Shown here: positions 17,886 to 26,756 of the stretch, in pieces
Layout of the letters: each line of letters opens with the position of its first letter
Numbering within the stretch: the stretch's first letter is position 1
Assembly (NCBI RefSeq): GCF_000369805.1
Contig: NZ_KB850224.1
Coordinates: 1,473,924 to 1,537,923 of the forward strand
Direction: 5' to 3'
Length of the DNA stretch: 64,000 bases
Source of the DNA: Acinetobacter sp. NIPH 2100
GTDB lineage: Bacteria; Pseudomonadota; Gammaproteobacteria; Pseudomonadales; Moraxellaceae
The notes under the pieces: generated by a model
Database searches by the model: none
What the model saw: only the letters and a program-made list of their open reading frames with translations
What the model was told of the DNA's origin: nothing
Made by a program: the position numbers and the translations under genes

Positions 17886-18332
17886 TTAATCAGTCGTTTT
17901 ATGTGCATGAACTTCATATAAATGGTCAAATTCAAGCGCTAAAGAGGCGAGTGTGGTTGCCTGAAGTTGTCGGGTTAAGATAGTTTTGGCATCTAGTATG
18001 GCGTGATCTAAAGCTGCATTCACGACACGTTCAACTAAGCATTGTGGATTTTCCCTTTCATTTCCAATCGCAAAAATAGTGGGTTCACCCACAGCTTGAT
18101 AAATATCCCAAAGCGTAATTTTCTCTAAATTACCTGTTAATTGCCAGCCACCGCCAGCGCCTTTTTCTGAGTGTACAAAACCAGCTTTTTTTAGACCCGA
18201 CATGGTTCGTCTAACCACCACAGGATTGGTCGATAACATATGAGCGATTTCATCTGACGTGAAGGTCTTATTTTGTCTTGCCATGTGAAGTAGCACATGA
18301 AGCATTCGGGAAAGTTTACTGTCGGTACGCAT
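17886..18332 (-). CDS. Rrf2-family transcriptional regulator without the iron-sulfur cysteines
   Basis: 148 residues. The Rrf2 winged helix-turn-helix spans residues 1-65 (SDEIAHMLSTNPVVVRRTMSGLKKAGFV), and the wing motif is EKGAGGGW. Unlike IscR or NsrR, which have three cysteine ligands in the 90-105 region, only one cysteine is seen (NPQCLVE), so a cluster of the usual type is not expected; cysteine-poor relatives such as YwnA exist. It is divergent from the flavoprotein gene at 18441, and the intergenic palindrome is its probable operator. The sensed signal is unknown, and the single Cys could respond to thiol stress. Confidence 0.85.
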   Translation of the reverse strand: MRTDSKLSRMLHVLLHMARQNKTFTSDEIAHMLSTNPVVVRRTMSGLKKAGFVHSEKGAGGGWQLTGNLEKITLWDIYQAVGEPTIFAIGNERENPQCLVERVVNAALDHAILDAKTILTRQLQATTLASLALEFDHLYEVHAHKTTD

Positions 18333-18366
18333 CAGATGAATGGAAAGAAATAAAGAATAGATTTAA

Positions 18367-18387
18367 ATGTAACATCAAAAGTTGCAA
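18367..18387. promoter_or_regulatory. Imperfect second operator half-copy
   Basis: ATGTAACAT-CAA-AAGTTGCAA resembles the perfect palindrome 40 bases downstream, matching it in the left arm (ATGTAAC) and the AAGTT of the right arm. The 40-base offset is about four helical turns, which would put two dimers on one face of the DNA. It lies near the start of the Rrf2 gene. Confidence 0.45.
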
Positions 18388-18406
18388 ATTGAAATAAAAA
18401 GTATTA

Positions 18407-18427
18407 ATGTAACTTTTGAAGTTACAT
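18407..18427. promoter_or_regulatory. Perfect palindrome, probable Rrf2 operator
   Basis: Arms ATGTAACTT and AAGTTACAT are exact reverse complements around TTG. The site lies in the gap between divergent genes for an Rrf2 regulator and a flavoprotein, only 13 bases before the chosen start of the latter, so a bound regulator would block that gene. Confidence 0.7.
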
Positions 18428-18440
18428 TATGGTGAGAAAG

Positions 18441-19322
18441 ATGCAGTACGATGTTGCAATTATTGGTGGAAGTTATGCGGGTTTGTCAGCAGCGATGCCA
18501 TTGGCGAGGGCACGCAGAAAAGTAGTCATTATTGATGCTGGTCAGCGCAGAAACCGTTTTGCAGAGCATTCACATGGCTTCTTAACCCAGGACGGTAGCA
18601 AGGCCAGTGAGATTGTTCACATTGCAAAACAGCAGGTTTTAGCTTATCAGACTGTGGATTGGGACGATGGACGGGTAAAACGTGTAGAAAAAGTTGAAGG
18701 TGGTTTTGCGGTATGTATTGATGCCACTCGTTCAATCACTGCCAAACGCTTGATTATTGCAGCAGGAATTACGGATCAGCTTCCTGAAATTTCGGGCTTG
18801 GCTGAACGCTGGGGTAAAAGCATTTTTCATTGTCCTTACTGTCATGGTTATGAACTGAATCAAGGTAAGATTGGCATTATTGCCAGTTCTGAGCATGCTG
18901 CACATATGGCGATGATGTTGCCAGATTGGGGCGATACCACGCTGTTCTTAAATGATTATCCTGTAGCCGATGAATTACTCGACCAATTAGAAACTCGGGG
19001 TGTTACGGTCGAGAAACGATTCATTCAGCAAATCATTGGACATAGTGATGTCTTACTTGCAGATGGTTCTGTTATTCAACTGGATGGTATTTTTGCAACC
19101 ACCAAATGTACTATTGCTCAGGAATGGATTTTCAAGCTAGGTTGTGAGATTGAGCAGAATACAATGGGAGAGGCAATAAAGACCAATGCCATGAAGGAAA
19201 CATCAGTGACAGGTATTTTTGCTTGCGGTGATGTGGCTCGTTTAGGCGGTTCAGTACCGCTTGCAGTGGGTGATGGCACGATGGCAGGTGCTGCCGCACA
19301 TCGATCTTTAATTTTTGGCTGA
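18441..19322 (+). CDS. Thioredoxin-reductase-like FAD disulfide oxidoreductase
   Basis: 293 residues from the chosen ATG. The N-terminal FAD fold is clear (YDVAIIGGSYAGLSAAM), the redox-active pair is CPYC in the HCPYCHGYEL context, and the C-terminal FAD motif is GIFACGDVARLGGSVPLAVGDG. The expected NADPH-binding glycine motif is absent; the equivalent stretch reads GIIASSEHAAHMA, and the HRR phosphate-binding motif is not seen. This suggests a different electron donor or a role other than a classical thioredoxin reductase. The ATG at 18441 has GGTGAG upstream; an ATG four codons earlier overlaps the operator. The gene is divergent from the Rrf2 regulator. Confidence 0.85.
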   Translation: MQYDVAIIGGSYAGLSAAMPLARARRKVVIIDAGQRRNRFAEHSHGFLTQDGSKASEIVHIAKQQVLAYQTVDWDDGRVKRVEKVEGGFAVCIDATRSITAKRLIIAAGITDQLPEISGLAERWGKSIFHCPYCHGYELNQGKIGIIASSEHAAHMAMMLPDWGDTTLFLNDYPVADELLDQLETRGVTVEKRFIQQIIGHSDVLLADGSVIQLDGIFATTKCTIAQEWIFKLGCEIEQNTMGEAIKTNAMKETSVTGIFACGDVARLGGSVPLAVGDGTMAGAAAHRSLIFG

Positions 19323-19326
19323 TCAT

Positions 19327-19357
19327 AAAAAAGCTAGAGATCAACTCTAGCTTTTTT
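19327..19357. terminator. Bidirectional terminator between the flavoprotein and fdx
   Basis: AAAAAAGCTAGAG and CTCTAGCTTTTTT pair around a 5-base loop, giving T runs on both strands. It ends the isc operon on minus and the flavoprotein gene on plus. Confidence 0.9.
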
Positions 19358-19379
19358 ATGTCTGTGGAAACCAGTCGAC

Positions 19380-19718
19380 TTAATGATTTTCCGAAGCATG
19401 GTTGATGGTGTATTTAGGAATCTCAATTTCTAAATCTTCATCAACAATCTCAACCTGACAAGACAGGCGCGAGTCAGGCTCTAAGCCCCATGCACGGTCA
19501 AGCAAGTCTGCTTCTACATCATTCATCTCTTCAAGGCTGTCAAAACCTTTACGCACAACCACATGGCAGGTCGTACATGCCGCTGACATGTCGCAAGCAT
19601 GTTCGATTTTAATGCCTTGTTTTAATAAACTTTGGCATAGATTGGCGTTTTGTTCGACTTCAAATTCTGCACCTTCAGGGCAAATTTGTGCATGAGGAAG
19701 AACTTTAATACGTGGCAT
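19380..19718 (-). CDS. fdx: ISC-type [2Fe-2S] ferredoxin
   Basis: 112 residues, like E. coli Fdx. It supplies electrons for iron-sulfur cluster assembly on IscU. Four cluster ligands are in ACDMSAACTTC and the later SRLSC, and the C-terminal IPKYTINHA matches E. coli strongly. The ATG at 19718 has AGGTG six bases upstream and gives the standard MPRIKVLPH start. It is the last gene of the isc operon; no iscX follows. Confidence 0.95.
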   Translation of the reverse strand: MPRIKVLPHAQICPEGAEFEVEQNANLCQSLLKQGIKIEHACDMSAACTTCHVVVRKGFDSLEEMNDVEADLLDRAWGLEPDSRLSCQVEIVDEDLEIEIPKYTINHASENH

Positions 19719-19735
19719 ATTGATCACCTATACCT

Positions 19736-21595
19736 TTAGTTTGAGTTTGACCAATCTTCAAGTTTCGTACCTTTTAAGGCATGGTCAATATGTCGGTTCA
19801 TACGAAGCGCAGCAAAGGCATCGCTATGAATTTTAAGCTGTTGAACAGCATGCTCAATCGCTGCAAGCTCATTTGTTTTAAGACGGGCTTTTAACGCTTC
19901 AGCAGCAAGAATTAAATCACGAGCCTGTTGCTGTGAAAGTAAATCGGTATCTGCTTTCAAAGCTTGCTCTAATGCTTCCAGCTCACGTTGCGCTTCAACT
20001 TTGGTCTCTTGTAAGTGACGAAGATGCTTATCTTCCTCAGCATATTGGAAACCTTCTACCAGTAAGCGCTCAGTATCCGCTGACGATAGACCATATGACG
20101 GTTTGATATCGATTTGCGCTTGAACACCAGACGTTGTTTCTTTAGCCGATACCGTCAGTAAACCATCTGCATCAACTTGGAAAGTCACTTCAATGCGTGC
20201 TTGACCTGCAGTCATTGGGGGAATGCCATGTAACACAAAGCGACCTAATGAACGGCAATGTTCAACCAAATCACGCTCACCCTGAACCACATGAATCAAC
20301 ATGGCAGTTTGGCCATCTTGATACGTGGTGAATTCTTGACGGCGTGCAACAGGAATCGCTGTATTGCGTGAAATCAGACGTTCAACCAACCCGCCCATGG
20401 TTTCTAGGCCAAGAGAGAGTGGGGTGACATCAAGTAGCAAAGAACCATCTTGGCTATTGCCAATCAGCTGGTTTGCAGTAATTGATGCGCCAATTGCAAC
20501 CACTTCATCGGGGTTGATTGTGCAGAGTGGCTCACGTTTAAATAATTCACGAACTGCTTTCTGTACTGCATAAGAGCGAGTTGAACCACCCACTAAGACC
20601 ACATGTTCAATTTCATCGAGTTCAAGTTTAGCATCACGTAATACGCGTTTGCATACACTCATGGTTTTATCGAGTGCCACTTGAATAATGGTTTCAAATG
20701 TTGGGCGGTCTAAAGTCAGACGGTCATCTAATAGTTTTAACTCAGCAGAATCATGATCTGTTAAATATTCTTTGGCTTGTCGTGCAGCCATTATGAAGAC
20801 AGCATATTCTTCGTCGCTTAAGGTCTCGATATTGAGCTGTTTTTTCGCCCATTTTACGATTAAGCGGTCAAGGTCATCACCACCAAGCGCAGTATGTCCA
20901 CCTGTTGCCAGAACTTCAAAGACGCCTTGTGAGAAACGTAAAATCGATACGTCGAAGGTACCACCACCGAGGTCGTAAATGACATAGTTGCGATCCGTGC
21001 TGAGATTGGTGTCTTGATCCAATCCATAAGCTACGGCAGCAGCAGTAGGTTCGTTGAGTAAACGTAGAACATTTAAGCCCGCAAGCTGTGCAGCATCACG
21101 CGTAGCTTGGCGTTGTGCTTCATCAAAATAGGCAGGCACAGTAATCACCGCACCATTCACAGGATTGCTTAAACTTGCTTCAGCGCGATCTTTTAACTGT
21201 TTTAAAATTTCAGCAGAAATTTCGACTGGTGTCTTACGTCCAGCAGCTGTTTCAAATGCAGGCATTTCATTTTCTGCACCAACAAGGGTGTATGGATGCT
21301 GAAATTTGATATCTGCTTGTGAGCGACCCATAAAACGTTTTACTGAAACGACTGTGTTTTTCGGGTCAGTCAGCATAAAAGGTTTAGCTTCATAGCCAAA
21401 CGTCGTTGCGTCCTTTGCATAGTGAACAATAGACGGCAGTAATACTCGGTCTTTGTCATCTTGTAGGACTTTCGGTTTTCCCGATAGCACTGTCGCCACT
21501 AAAGAGTGGGTTGTCCCTAAGTCAATGCCGATCGCGATACGATGTTGATGCGGGGCAGTAGCTTGACCAGGTTCAGCAATTTGCAAAAGCGCCAT
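19736..21595 (-). CDS. hscA: Hsp70-type chaperone HscA
   Basis: 619 residues. Specialised Hsp70 that uses ATP to help transfer clusters from IscU to target proteins. The nucleotide domain shows [13 protein letters not shown] at the start, [31 protein letters not shown] and [11 protein letters not shown]. The substrate domain has [15 protein letters not shown] and a helical lid. It lies 38 bases after hscB and 17 bases before fdx in the isc operon. Its size and the operon position separate it from DnaK. Confidence 0.97.
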   Translation of the reverse strand: MALLQIAEPGQATAPHQHRIAIGIDLGTTHSLVATVLSGKPKVLQDDKDRVLLPSIVHYAKDATTFGYEAKPFMLTDPKNTVVSVKRFMGRSQADIKFQHPYTLVGAENEMPAFETAAGRKTPVEISAEILKQLKDRAEASLSNPVNGAVITVPAYFDEAQRQATRDAAQLAGLNVLRLLNEPTAAAVAYGLDQDTNLSTDRNYVIYDLGGGTFDVSILRFSQGVFEVLATGGHTALGGDDLDRLIVKWAKKQLNIETLSDEEYAVFIMAARQAKEYLTDHDSAELKLLDDRLTLDRPTFETIIQVALDKTMSVCKRVLRDAKLELDEIEHVVLVGGSTRSYAVQKAVRELFKREPLCTINPDEVVAIGASITANQLIGNSQDGSLLLDVTPLSLGLETMGGLVERLISRNTAIPVARRQEFTTYQDGQTAMLIHVVQGERDLVEHCRSLGRFVLHGIPPMTAGQARIEVTFQVDADGLLTVSAKETTSGVQAQIDIKPSYGLSSADTERLLVEGFQYAEEDKHLRHLQETKVEAQRELEALEQALKADTDLLSQQQARDLILAAEALKARLKTNELAAIEHAVQQLKIHSDAFAALRMNRHIDHALKGTKLEDWSNSN

Positions 21596-21633
21596 GCGTG
21601 CGGTATCCCTTGAAAATAATCGGTAACAGCGGA

Positions 21634-22152
21634 TTAAAAATCATCATCGAGGTCGAAGCTTTCTTCTTCGTCCAACATGCGATCTTCAGCTTTATCAATA
21701 TCATTCATAACACGTTGGAAAAAACGTAATTTACGAACAGTATCACGTGCTTCGGCCCAGTCTTCGTCAGCAAAATCGATTTTAAATTCGCGAACTAAAC
21801 TATCAATCCACTGTTGAATTTCAATTTTTAACGTATTGAGTTGCTCTGTCGACGTTGCTTCATCCAATTGTTCACGCATTTCGAGTGCTGATTGCAAAAA
21901 CTCAAAATCACTAATGGATTGGTCAAGATGGTGATCTTGTTTTTTTAAGGCAAGCAAATACGCAGCACGACTATCAACTTGTGAAAGTACTTTATACGCT
22001 TGATTGATTTCACTCGACTTGATCAATGCCTGATCTTTGTCGCTGGCCTTATCGGGGTGATATTGCTGTTGCAAACTTAAAAACTGTTTTTTTAAAGCTG
22101 CTAAATCTATATCGAGTGCTTCGGGTAATTGGAACAACTCAAAATGATTCAT
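21634..22152 (-). CDS. hscB: J-domain co-chaperone HscB
   Basis: 172 residues, the normal HscB length. The N-terminal J domain ([34 protein letters not shown]) carries the HPD tripeptide that stimulates HscA ATPase. The C-terminal helical domain presents IscU to HscA. An acidic tail ([11 protein letters not shown]) ends the protein. It is in standard order between iscA and hscA. Confidence 0.95.
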   Translation of the reverse strand: MNHFELFQLPEALDIDLAALKKQFLSLQQQYHPDKASDKDQALIKSSEINQAYKVLSQVDSRAAYLLALKKQDHHLDQSISDFEFLQSALEMREQLDEATSTEQLNTLKIEIQQWIDSLVREFKIDFADEDWAEARDTVRKLRFFQRVMNDIDKAEDRMLDEEESFDLDDDF

Positions 22153-22236
22153 GGGAGATGAATTCCGCTATTGATAAATACGTTAAAACAGTGCGGAACA
22201 CACTGTTTTGACGAAAAGAAAGAGGGGTGCTGCAAG

Positions 22237-22557
22237 TTAAACAGTAAATGATTCACCGCAACCACATTCACCTTTTTGATTTGGGTTGTTAAATTCAAAG
22301 CCTTCATTGAGACCATTTTTCACATAGTCCATCTCTAAACCATTGAGATAAACTAAGCTTTTAGGGTCAACAAATACTTTAACGCCGAGTTGTTCAAATA
22401 CCTGGTCATGCGTATCGACATCATCGACAAACTCAAGTACATAAGCCAACCCAGAACAACCCGAAGTTTTCACACCAATACGAATACCTTCACCCTTACC
22501 GCGATTTTGCAGGTAATTGCTGATGTGACTCGCAGCATTTTCAGTTAAATGGATCAT
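22237..22557 (-). CDS. iscA: A-type iron-sulfur carrier IscA
   Basis: 106 residues, typical of IscA. It carries iron-sulfur clusters to apoproteins. The three conserved cysteines are in [15 protein letters not shown] and the C-terminal GECGCGESF. It lies 29 bases downstream of iscU in the operon. Confidence 0.96.
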   Translation of the reverse strand: MIHLTENAASHISNYLQNRGKGEGIRIGVKTSGCSGLAYVLEFVDDVDTHDQVFEQLGVKVFVDPKSLVYLNGLEMDYVKNGLNEGFEFNNPNQKGECGCGESFTV

Positions 22558-22586
22558 GAAAACTCCAATGTTATTTCGGTCATCAA

Positions 22587-22973
22587 TTAAGCTTTCGCTT
22601 TTTTGCCACGATAGTCTTCAATCGCAGCTTTAATTGCATCTTCAGCCAATACAGAGCAGTGTACTTTTACTGGTGGAAGCGCAAGCTCAGTCGCAATATC
22701 AATATTTTTGATTGATTGAGCTTCATCAAGCGTTTTACCTTTTAACCATTCGGTTACAAGAGAGCTTGATGCAATTGCAGAACCACAGCCATAAGTTTTG
22801 AAGCGAGCTTCTTCAATTACGCCATTGTCATCGACTTGAATCTGTAAACGCATTACGTCGCCACATGCTGGTGCACCGACCATACCTGTACCTACGTTTT
22901 CTGCATTTTTGTCTAAGACACCAACATTACGAGGGTTTTCGTAATGATCAATTACTTTTTCGCTATAAGCCAT
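22587..22973 (-). CDS. iscU: Iron-sulfur cluster scaffold IscU
   Basis: 128 residues. Scaffold on which IscS-derived sulfur and iron are built into a [2Fe-2S] cluster. The three ligand cysteines are in [18 protein letters not shown] and VKVHCSVL. The LPPVK motif bound by HscA is present. The gap to iscS is 90 bases with no strong terminator seen. Confidence 0.97.
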   Translation of the reverse strand: MAYSEKVIDHYENPRNVGVLDKNAENVGTGMVGAPACGDVMRLQIQVDDNGVIEEARFKTYGCGSAIASSSLVTEWLKGKTLDEAQSIKNIDIATELALPPVKVHCSVLAEDAIKAAIEDYRGKKAKA

Positions 22974-23063
22974 GTTGCTTCTCCAAACCTCGGGGTCAGC
23001 CTAATATTAATATGAGGGTTAAAATACGCTTTTCAATGAGTGCTCAATTGAGCAATGCATGAA

Positions 23064-24281
23064 TTAGTGTTCAGCCCATTCAACTGTTGAAAGGTCGATA
23101 CCTTCTTTGTACATATCCCAAAGCGGAGAAAGTTCACGTAATTTCTCTACAGCAGCTTTGGTAATTGTTAATACATGGTCAATATCAGCTTCAGTTGTGT
23201 ATTTACCAAAACTAAAACGAATTGAACTGTGTGCTAACTCATCAGATAAGCCTAACGCACGTAAAACGTATGAAGGCTCTAAAGTTGCAGATGTACATGC
23301 TGAACCGCTTGAAACAGCAACGTCTTTCAGCGCCATCATCAATGACTCACCTTCAACGAAGTTGAAGCTCACATTTAGATAGTTTGCAACGTTTTGAGTA
23401 GGGTGGCCGTTCAAGAACACTTGTTCAAGTTCTTGTAAGCCATTCCAAAGCTTGTCGCGTAATTTACGAATGCGCTCTTGCTCTGCTTGCATTGTTTTGC
23501 CTGCAATTTCAAAAGCTTCACCCATACCAACAATTTGGTGTGTCGCTAAAGTACCAGAACGCATACCACGCTCATGACCACCACCGTGCATCTGTGCTTT
23601 TAAGCGAACACGTGGGCTACGGCGAACGAAAAGTGCGCCAATACCTTTAGGACCATAAATTTTGTGGCCAGAGAAACTCATCAAGTCGACTTTCATAGTT
23701 GAAAGATCAATTTCAACTTTACCTGCTGCTTGAGCGGCATCGACGTGGAAGAATGTCTTATTGGCACGTGTTAACTCACCAATTGCAGCAACGTCTGTTA
23801 CGGTACCGATTTCGTTGTTCACCATCATGAGGGATACAAGAATCGTATCTGGACGTAAAGCTGCTTTCACCATTTCAGGTGTAATTAAACCTGTACGTGG
23901 TTCTGGCTCTAAATATGTAATTTCGAAACCTTGTTCTTCTAGCTCACGGCAAGGATCTAACACAGCTTTGTGTTCGATTTTACTTGTAATGATGTGTTTG
24001 CCTTTTGAACCGTAGAACTGAGCAATTCCTTTCAATGCAAGGTTGTCAGATTCAGTTGCGCCAGAAGTCCAAACGATTTCACGTGGATCTGCTTTAATTA
24101 AGTTTGCAACTTGCTCACGCGCATATTCAGCTTTTTCTTCGGCTTGCCAACCATAAGCATGTGAACGTGACGCAGGGTTACCAAAAGTTCCTTCGAACGT
24201 TAAACACTCCACCATACGTTCTGCAACTTCAGGCAGTACAGGAGTGGTTGCTGCGTAATCAAGATAAATTGGACGTTTCAT
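23064..24281 (-). CDS. iscS: Cysteine desulfurase IscS
   Basis: 405 residues, typical of group I desulfurases. It takes sulfur from cysteine as a persulfide. The PLP lysine is in [14 protein letters not shown], and the catalytic cysteine is in the flexible loop [21 protein letters not shown]. The N-terminal YLDYAATTP motif is intact. Its ATG follows the iscR stop after one base, so the two are likely translationally coupled. Confidence 0.98.
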   Translation of the reverse strand: MKRPIYLDYAATTPVLPEVAERMVECLTFEGTFGNPASRSHAYGWQAEEKAEYAREQVANLIKADPREIVWTSGATESDNLALKGIAQFYGSKGKHIITSKIEHKAVLDPCRELEEQGFEITYLEPEPRTGLITPEMVKAALRPDTILVSLMMVNNEIGTVTDVAAIGELTRANKTFFHVDAAQAAGKVEIDLSTMKVDLMSFSGHKIYGPKGIGALFVRRSPRVRLKAQMHGGGHERGMRSGTLATHQIVGMGEAFEIAGKTMQAEQERIRKLRDKLWNGLQELEQVFLNGHPTQNVANYLNVSFNFVEGESLMMALKDVAVSSGSACTSATLEPSYVLRALGLSDELAHSSIRFSFGKYTTEADIDHVLTITKAAVEKLRELSPLWDMYKEGIDLSTVEWAEH

Positions 24282-24282
24282 G

Positions 24283-24756
24283 TCAAATACCTGTAACCGA
24301 TAGAAGGGCTGAATCTAAACTTGGTGAATTCTGGCGTAGAGCAACAGTTTGAACGTTGTCACGCGCAATTAAGTCAGCAAGTGTGATTTTTGCGAGATAA
24401 TCGGCAATATGGTGGGAGAGTTCTTGCCATAAGTCGTGCGTTAAACACATTGCACCATTCTGGCAGTTGCCTTTGTGGTCACAACGGGTTGCATCAACAG
24501 TTTCATTTACAGCTTCGATAATTTCTAGCACGGTGATTTCACTTGCAGTGCGCGCAAGGTGATAGCCACCATTTGCACCACGAACGCTTGAAACTAACCC
24601 ATGACGTTTAAGTTTTGCGAATAACTGTTCTAAATAAGCGACTGAAATGGATTGGCGTGCTGCTATTTCCGCAAGCGTGATCGTTTGTTCAGTTGGCTGC
24701 AAAGCTAAATCAAGTAGAGCAGTCACTGCGTAACGACCGCGAGTTGTAAGACGCAT
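24283..24756 (-). CDS. iscR: Iron-sulfur sensing regulator IscR
   Basis: 157 residues. Rrf2-family repressor of the isc operon that binds DNA according to its [2Fe-2S] state. The helix-turn-helix region is [21 protein letters not shown], and the three cluster cysteines lie in [15 protein letters not shown] with five-residue spacing. The ATG at 24756 gives the canonical [18 protein letters not shown] start; a GTG four codons earlier extends it without conservation. A type 1 IscR site overlaps its promoter, indicating feedback control. Confidence 0.97.
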   Translation of the reverse strand: MRLTTRGRYAVTALLDLALQPTEQTITLAEIAARQSISVAYLEQLFAKLKRHGLVSSVRGANGGYHLARTASEITVLEIIEAVNETVDATRCDHKGNCQNGAMCLTHDLWQELSHHIADYLAKITLADLIARDNVQTVALRQNSPSLDSALLSVTGI

Positions 24757-24772
24757 GATTCGGTACACATGG

Positions 24773-24789
24773 TTAGACTAGATGTCTAA
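24773..24789. repeat. Small inverted repeat in the iscR leader
   Basis: TTAGAC and GTCTAA around TAGAT, between the iscR start and its -10 box. It would form a short hairpin in the mRNA leader or serve as a second regulator contact. Too short to assign. Confidence 0.4.
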
Positions 24790-24819
24790 ATTTTATGAAT
24801 TCCGACTAAAATAGTCAAG
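24790..24819 (-). promoter_or_regulatory. isc operon promoter overlapped by an IscR type 1 site
   Basis: On minus, TTGACT (24818-24813) and TAAAAT (24795-24790) are 17 bases apart, a near-consensus promoter. The sequence CCGACTAAAATAGTCAAG (24802-24819, plus) matches the type 1 IscR consensus core YYGACTRWWWYAGTCRR exactly and covers the -35 box and part of the spacer. Binding of holo-IscR here would repress the operon, as in E. coli. Confidence 0.85.
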
Positions 24820-24863
24820 TTTTAAATTGCCAATATCAGCGTGAAAAGTGAAATATATTGGAA

Positions 24864-25511
24864 TTATTGTATCCACGTATTATAAACAAAAAAGGCAATG
24901 AAAATAAAGCTGAATACCGCGAAGCTAATATTAATCAAGCGTTGACGCTTTTGCAGGCGATGAATACGGTTCTGATATTGCTTTACTTCCACCAGTAAAG
25001 TGTTGATTTCGGTGCGTTGCTGATCGATTTTATCTAAAAGTGGGGCAATACGTTGCTGAGATGCAGCTGCTTCAGCTTCATCGTTAAATAGGCTAAACCA
25101 TTGTTTCCAATTTGCAAAAATACTTGTGAGTGTGAGATGGGGGAGCAAGTCTAGAAATTCTTCTGCCAGTGCAGAGTCACCCAAGATACGCATATTGGTG
25201 ATGCTACGCTGATTGTTAAACACAAAAATCTTAATCAGATCGATGAGTGTGCTATTAATTTCTAAATCAATGGTCCGATCGAGTGCTTTCATATCAAATA
25301 AAAGACCCTTTTCGGTAAATTGAATATAAAAGTCGAAAAAAGGGATGTAGCTATTGATTCGAATCGTCATGTTGCGATTGATCAATTTTTGGGCTTGCAG
25401 GCGTAATGCCGCATCGTGTGTAAGGATGAAGGAGAAAAAAGTTTCTAAAACAATGATGACAATGTTTAGCAACAAATGGGGATGTTTATGTCTTTGTTGC
25501 GTATCACTCAT
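24864..25511 (-). CDS. Membrane-anchored protein with a possible SCP2/UbiJ-like domain
   Basis: 215 residues from the chosen ATG. Residues 12-115 resemble the SCP2 lipid-binding domain of UbiJ in layout: an ETFFSFILTHDAALRLQAQKLINRNMTI opening, then alternating strands and a GDSALAEEFLDLLPHL block. A coiled-coil-like region follows (about residues 145-190, many Q, E, R and L), and the C-terminus is one membrane helix (FAVFSFIFIAFFVYNTW). The SCP2 assignment is by eye and uncertain. AAGAG lies just before the ATG at 25511; an upstream in-frame start adds 23 unlikely residues. The gene is close to and convergent in orientation with the isc operon direction but has its own promoter region. Confidence 0.55.
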   Translation of the reverse strand: MSDTQQRHKHPHLLLNIVIIVLETFFSFILTHDAALRLQAQKLINRNMTIRINSYIPFFDFYIQFTEKGLLFDMKALDRTIDLEINSTLIDLIKIFVFNNQRSITNMRILGDSALAEEFLDLLPHLTLTSIFANWKQWFSLFNDEAEAAASQQRIAPLLDKIDQQRTEINTLLVEVKQYQNRIHRLQKRQRLINISFAVFSFIFIAFFVYNTWIQ

Positions 25512-25720
25512 AGATCTCTTTTTCCTTACCAATAGCGTTGTGAAACAATATCGTCCGTAAACTTGAGTATCCTTACTCAATTGTTAAAAATAATTTACAT
25601 GACTTTATTGCTTTGTAGAACAGTTTTTTAAAACGATCAAGTCTTAACTTTGATATTATAAAAACATTTTTATGGTTAAATACGACATACTGTTTGTAAA
25701 GTGCTTAGGAGCAATGGTCA

Positions 25721-26176
25721 ATGGATAACTCAAATATAGAAAATCCTAATGAAGAAGCTGAAGTAAAAACTAAGCAAAAATCAAAGAGTTCTAAGAAATC
25801 TGCACTAGATTTCAAAAAATATACACAACAAATTTGGCTTGCGGGTTTAGGCGCTTTTTCACGTGCAGAAGAAGAAGGAAATAAATTGTTTGACTCGCTG
25901 GTCAAGGTGGGAGAAGAACTGGAATCTAAAACGGTCGATTTCGCAGACAATACTGTCGGTAAGGTGACAGAGAAAGCCAAAGAATCTGTGACAGATACCA
26001 AAGACAAAGTTGAGAAGATTCTGGATACAGGTGTGAATCATTCACTCAACCGTATCGGTTTGGTCACACCAAAGGATCTTCAGCACATCGAACAGCTTCT
26101 TGTACAGTTGCATATTAAGGTGGACGCTTTAATCGAAGAAAATAATCAATTGAAGGCCAAATTGAATAAAAAGTAA
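25721..26176 (+). CDS. Phasin family protein
   Basis: 151 residues. It resembles the PhaI/PhaF phasins that coat polyhydroxyalkanoate granules: a Lys/Ser-rich N-terminus, then IWLAGLGAFSRAEEEGNKLFDSLVKVGEELESK, a long amphipathic helical region and a leucine-heptad C-terminus (HIEQLLVQLHIKVDALIEENNQLKAKL). AGGAG lies nine bases before the ATG. No PHA synthase lies in the window, so the granule role is inferred from the family. Confidence 0.85.
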   Translation: MDNSNIENPNEEAEVKTKQKSKSSKKSALDFKKYTQQIWLAGLGAFSRAEEEGNKLFDSLVKVGEELESKTVDFADNTVGKVTEKAKESVTDTKDKVEKILDTGVNHSLNRIGLVTPKDLQHIEQLLVQLHIKVDALIEENNQLKAKLNKK

Positions 26177-26247
26177 AAAAATGGCAGGTAACTCGTCTGT
26201 TTATGTCGTATTTCAGTATTTATTTTAATTAAAAGGTCTTTCTAGTA

Positions 26248-26277
26248 TTGCGTTCTCCCCCAAAGCATTGCTATAAA
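26248..26277 (+). promoter_or_regulatory. Probable hupB promoter
   Basis: TTGCGT (26248-26253) and TATAAA (26272-26277) are 18 bases apart, about 65 bases before the hupB start. A short hairpin (AAAGGC / GCCTTT, 26275-26292) follows at the expected transcript start. Confidence 0.55.
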
Positions 26278-26344
26278 GGCGTCATGGCCTTTTAAACTAT
26301 AGCCTTGGATCTTAACAAACGATATTAAGAGGATATTTTTTATC

Positions 26345-26617
26345 ATGAATAAATCAGAATTAATTGATGCGATTGCTGAAAAAGGGGGAGTGTCTAAATC
26401 GGATGCTGGTAAGGCACTCGATGCGACAATCGCGTCAATCACTGAAGCACTTAAGAAAGGTGACACGGTTACTTTAGTTGGTTTCGGTACTTTCAGCGTT
26501 AAAGAACGAGCTGCTCGTACAGGTCGTAACCCTAAAACTGGTGAAGAACTGCAAATCAAAGCAAGCAAAGTACCTAGCTTCAAAGCTGGTAAGGGTTTAA
26601 AAGATTCGGTTGCGTAA
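26345..26617 (+). CDS. hupB: DNA-binding protein HU
   Basis: 90 residues, the normal HU length. Small histone-like dimer that bends DNA and compacts the nucleoid. The signature [23 protein letters not shown], with the arm proline in RNPKTG, is intact, and it starts [26 protein letters not shown]. The HU-beta form is favoured by the sequence and by position next to ppiD, an order also seen in E. coli (hupB-ppiD). Confidence 0.95.
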   Translation: MNKSELIDAIAEKGGVSKSDAGKALDATIASITEALKKGDTVTLVGFGTFSVKERAARTGRNPKTGEELQIKASKVPSFKAGKGLKDSVA

Positions 26618-26632
26618 TCTTTTTAAATCAAT

Positions 26633-26659
26633 AAACGCACCATTTAGGGTGCGTTTTTT
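26633..26659 (+). terminator. Terminator after hupB
   Basis: AAACGCACC pairs with GGTGCGTTT around a 6-base loop, followed by a T run. Confidence 0.9.
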
Positions 26660-26756
26660 ATTTATTGAATGAAAAAGTTAATTTGATCTTTATTCTCCAT
26701 TCATTCGTCTTTGTTTTTCAGTTAAAATTGCCCCGAAATAAAATATTGGAATTCTT

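Noticed and set aside
24757..24768. Longer iscR starting with GTG at 24768
   Set aside because: The canonical IscR start [11 protein letters not shown] is at 24756, and the extra four residues are not conserved.
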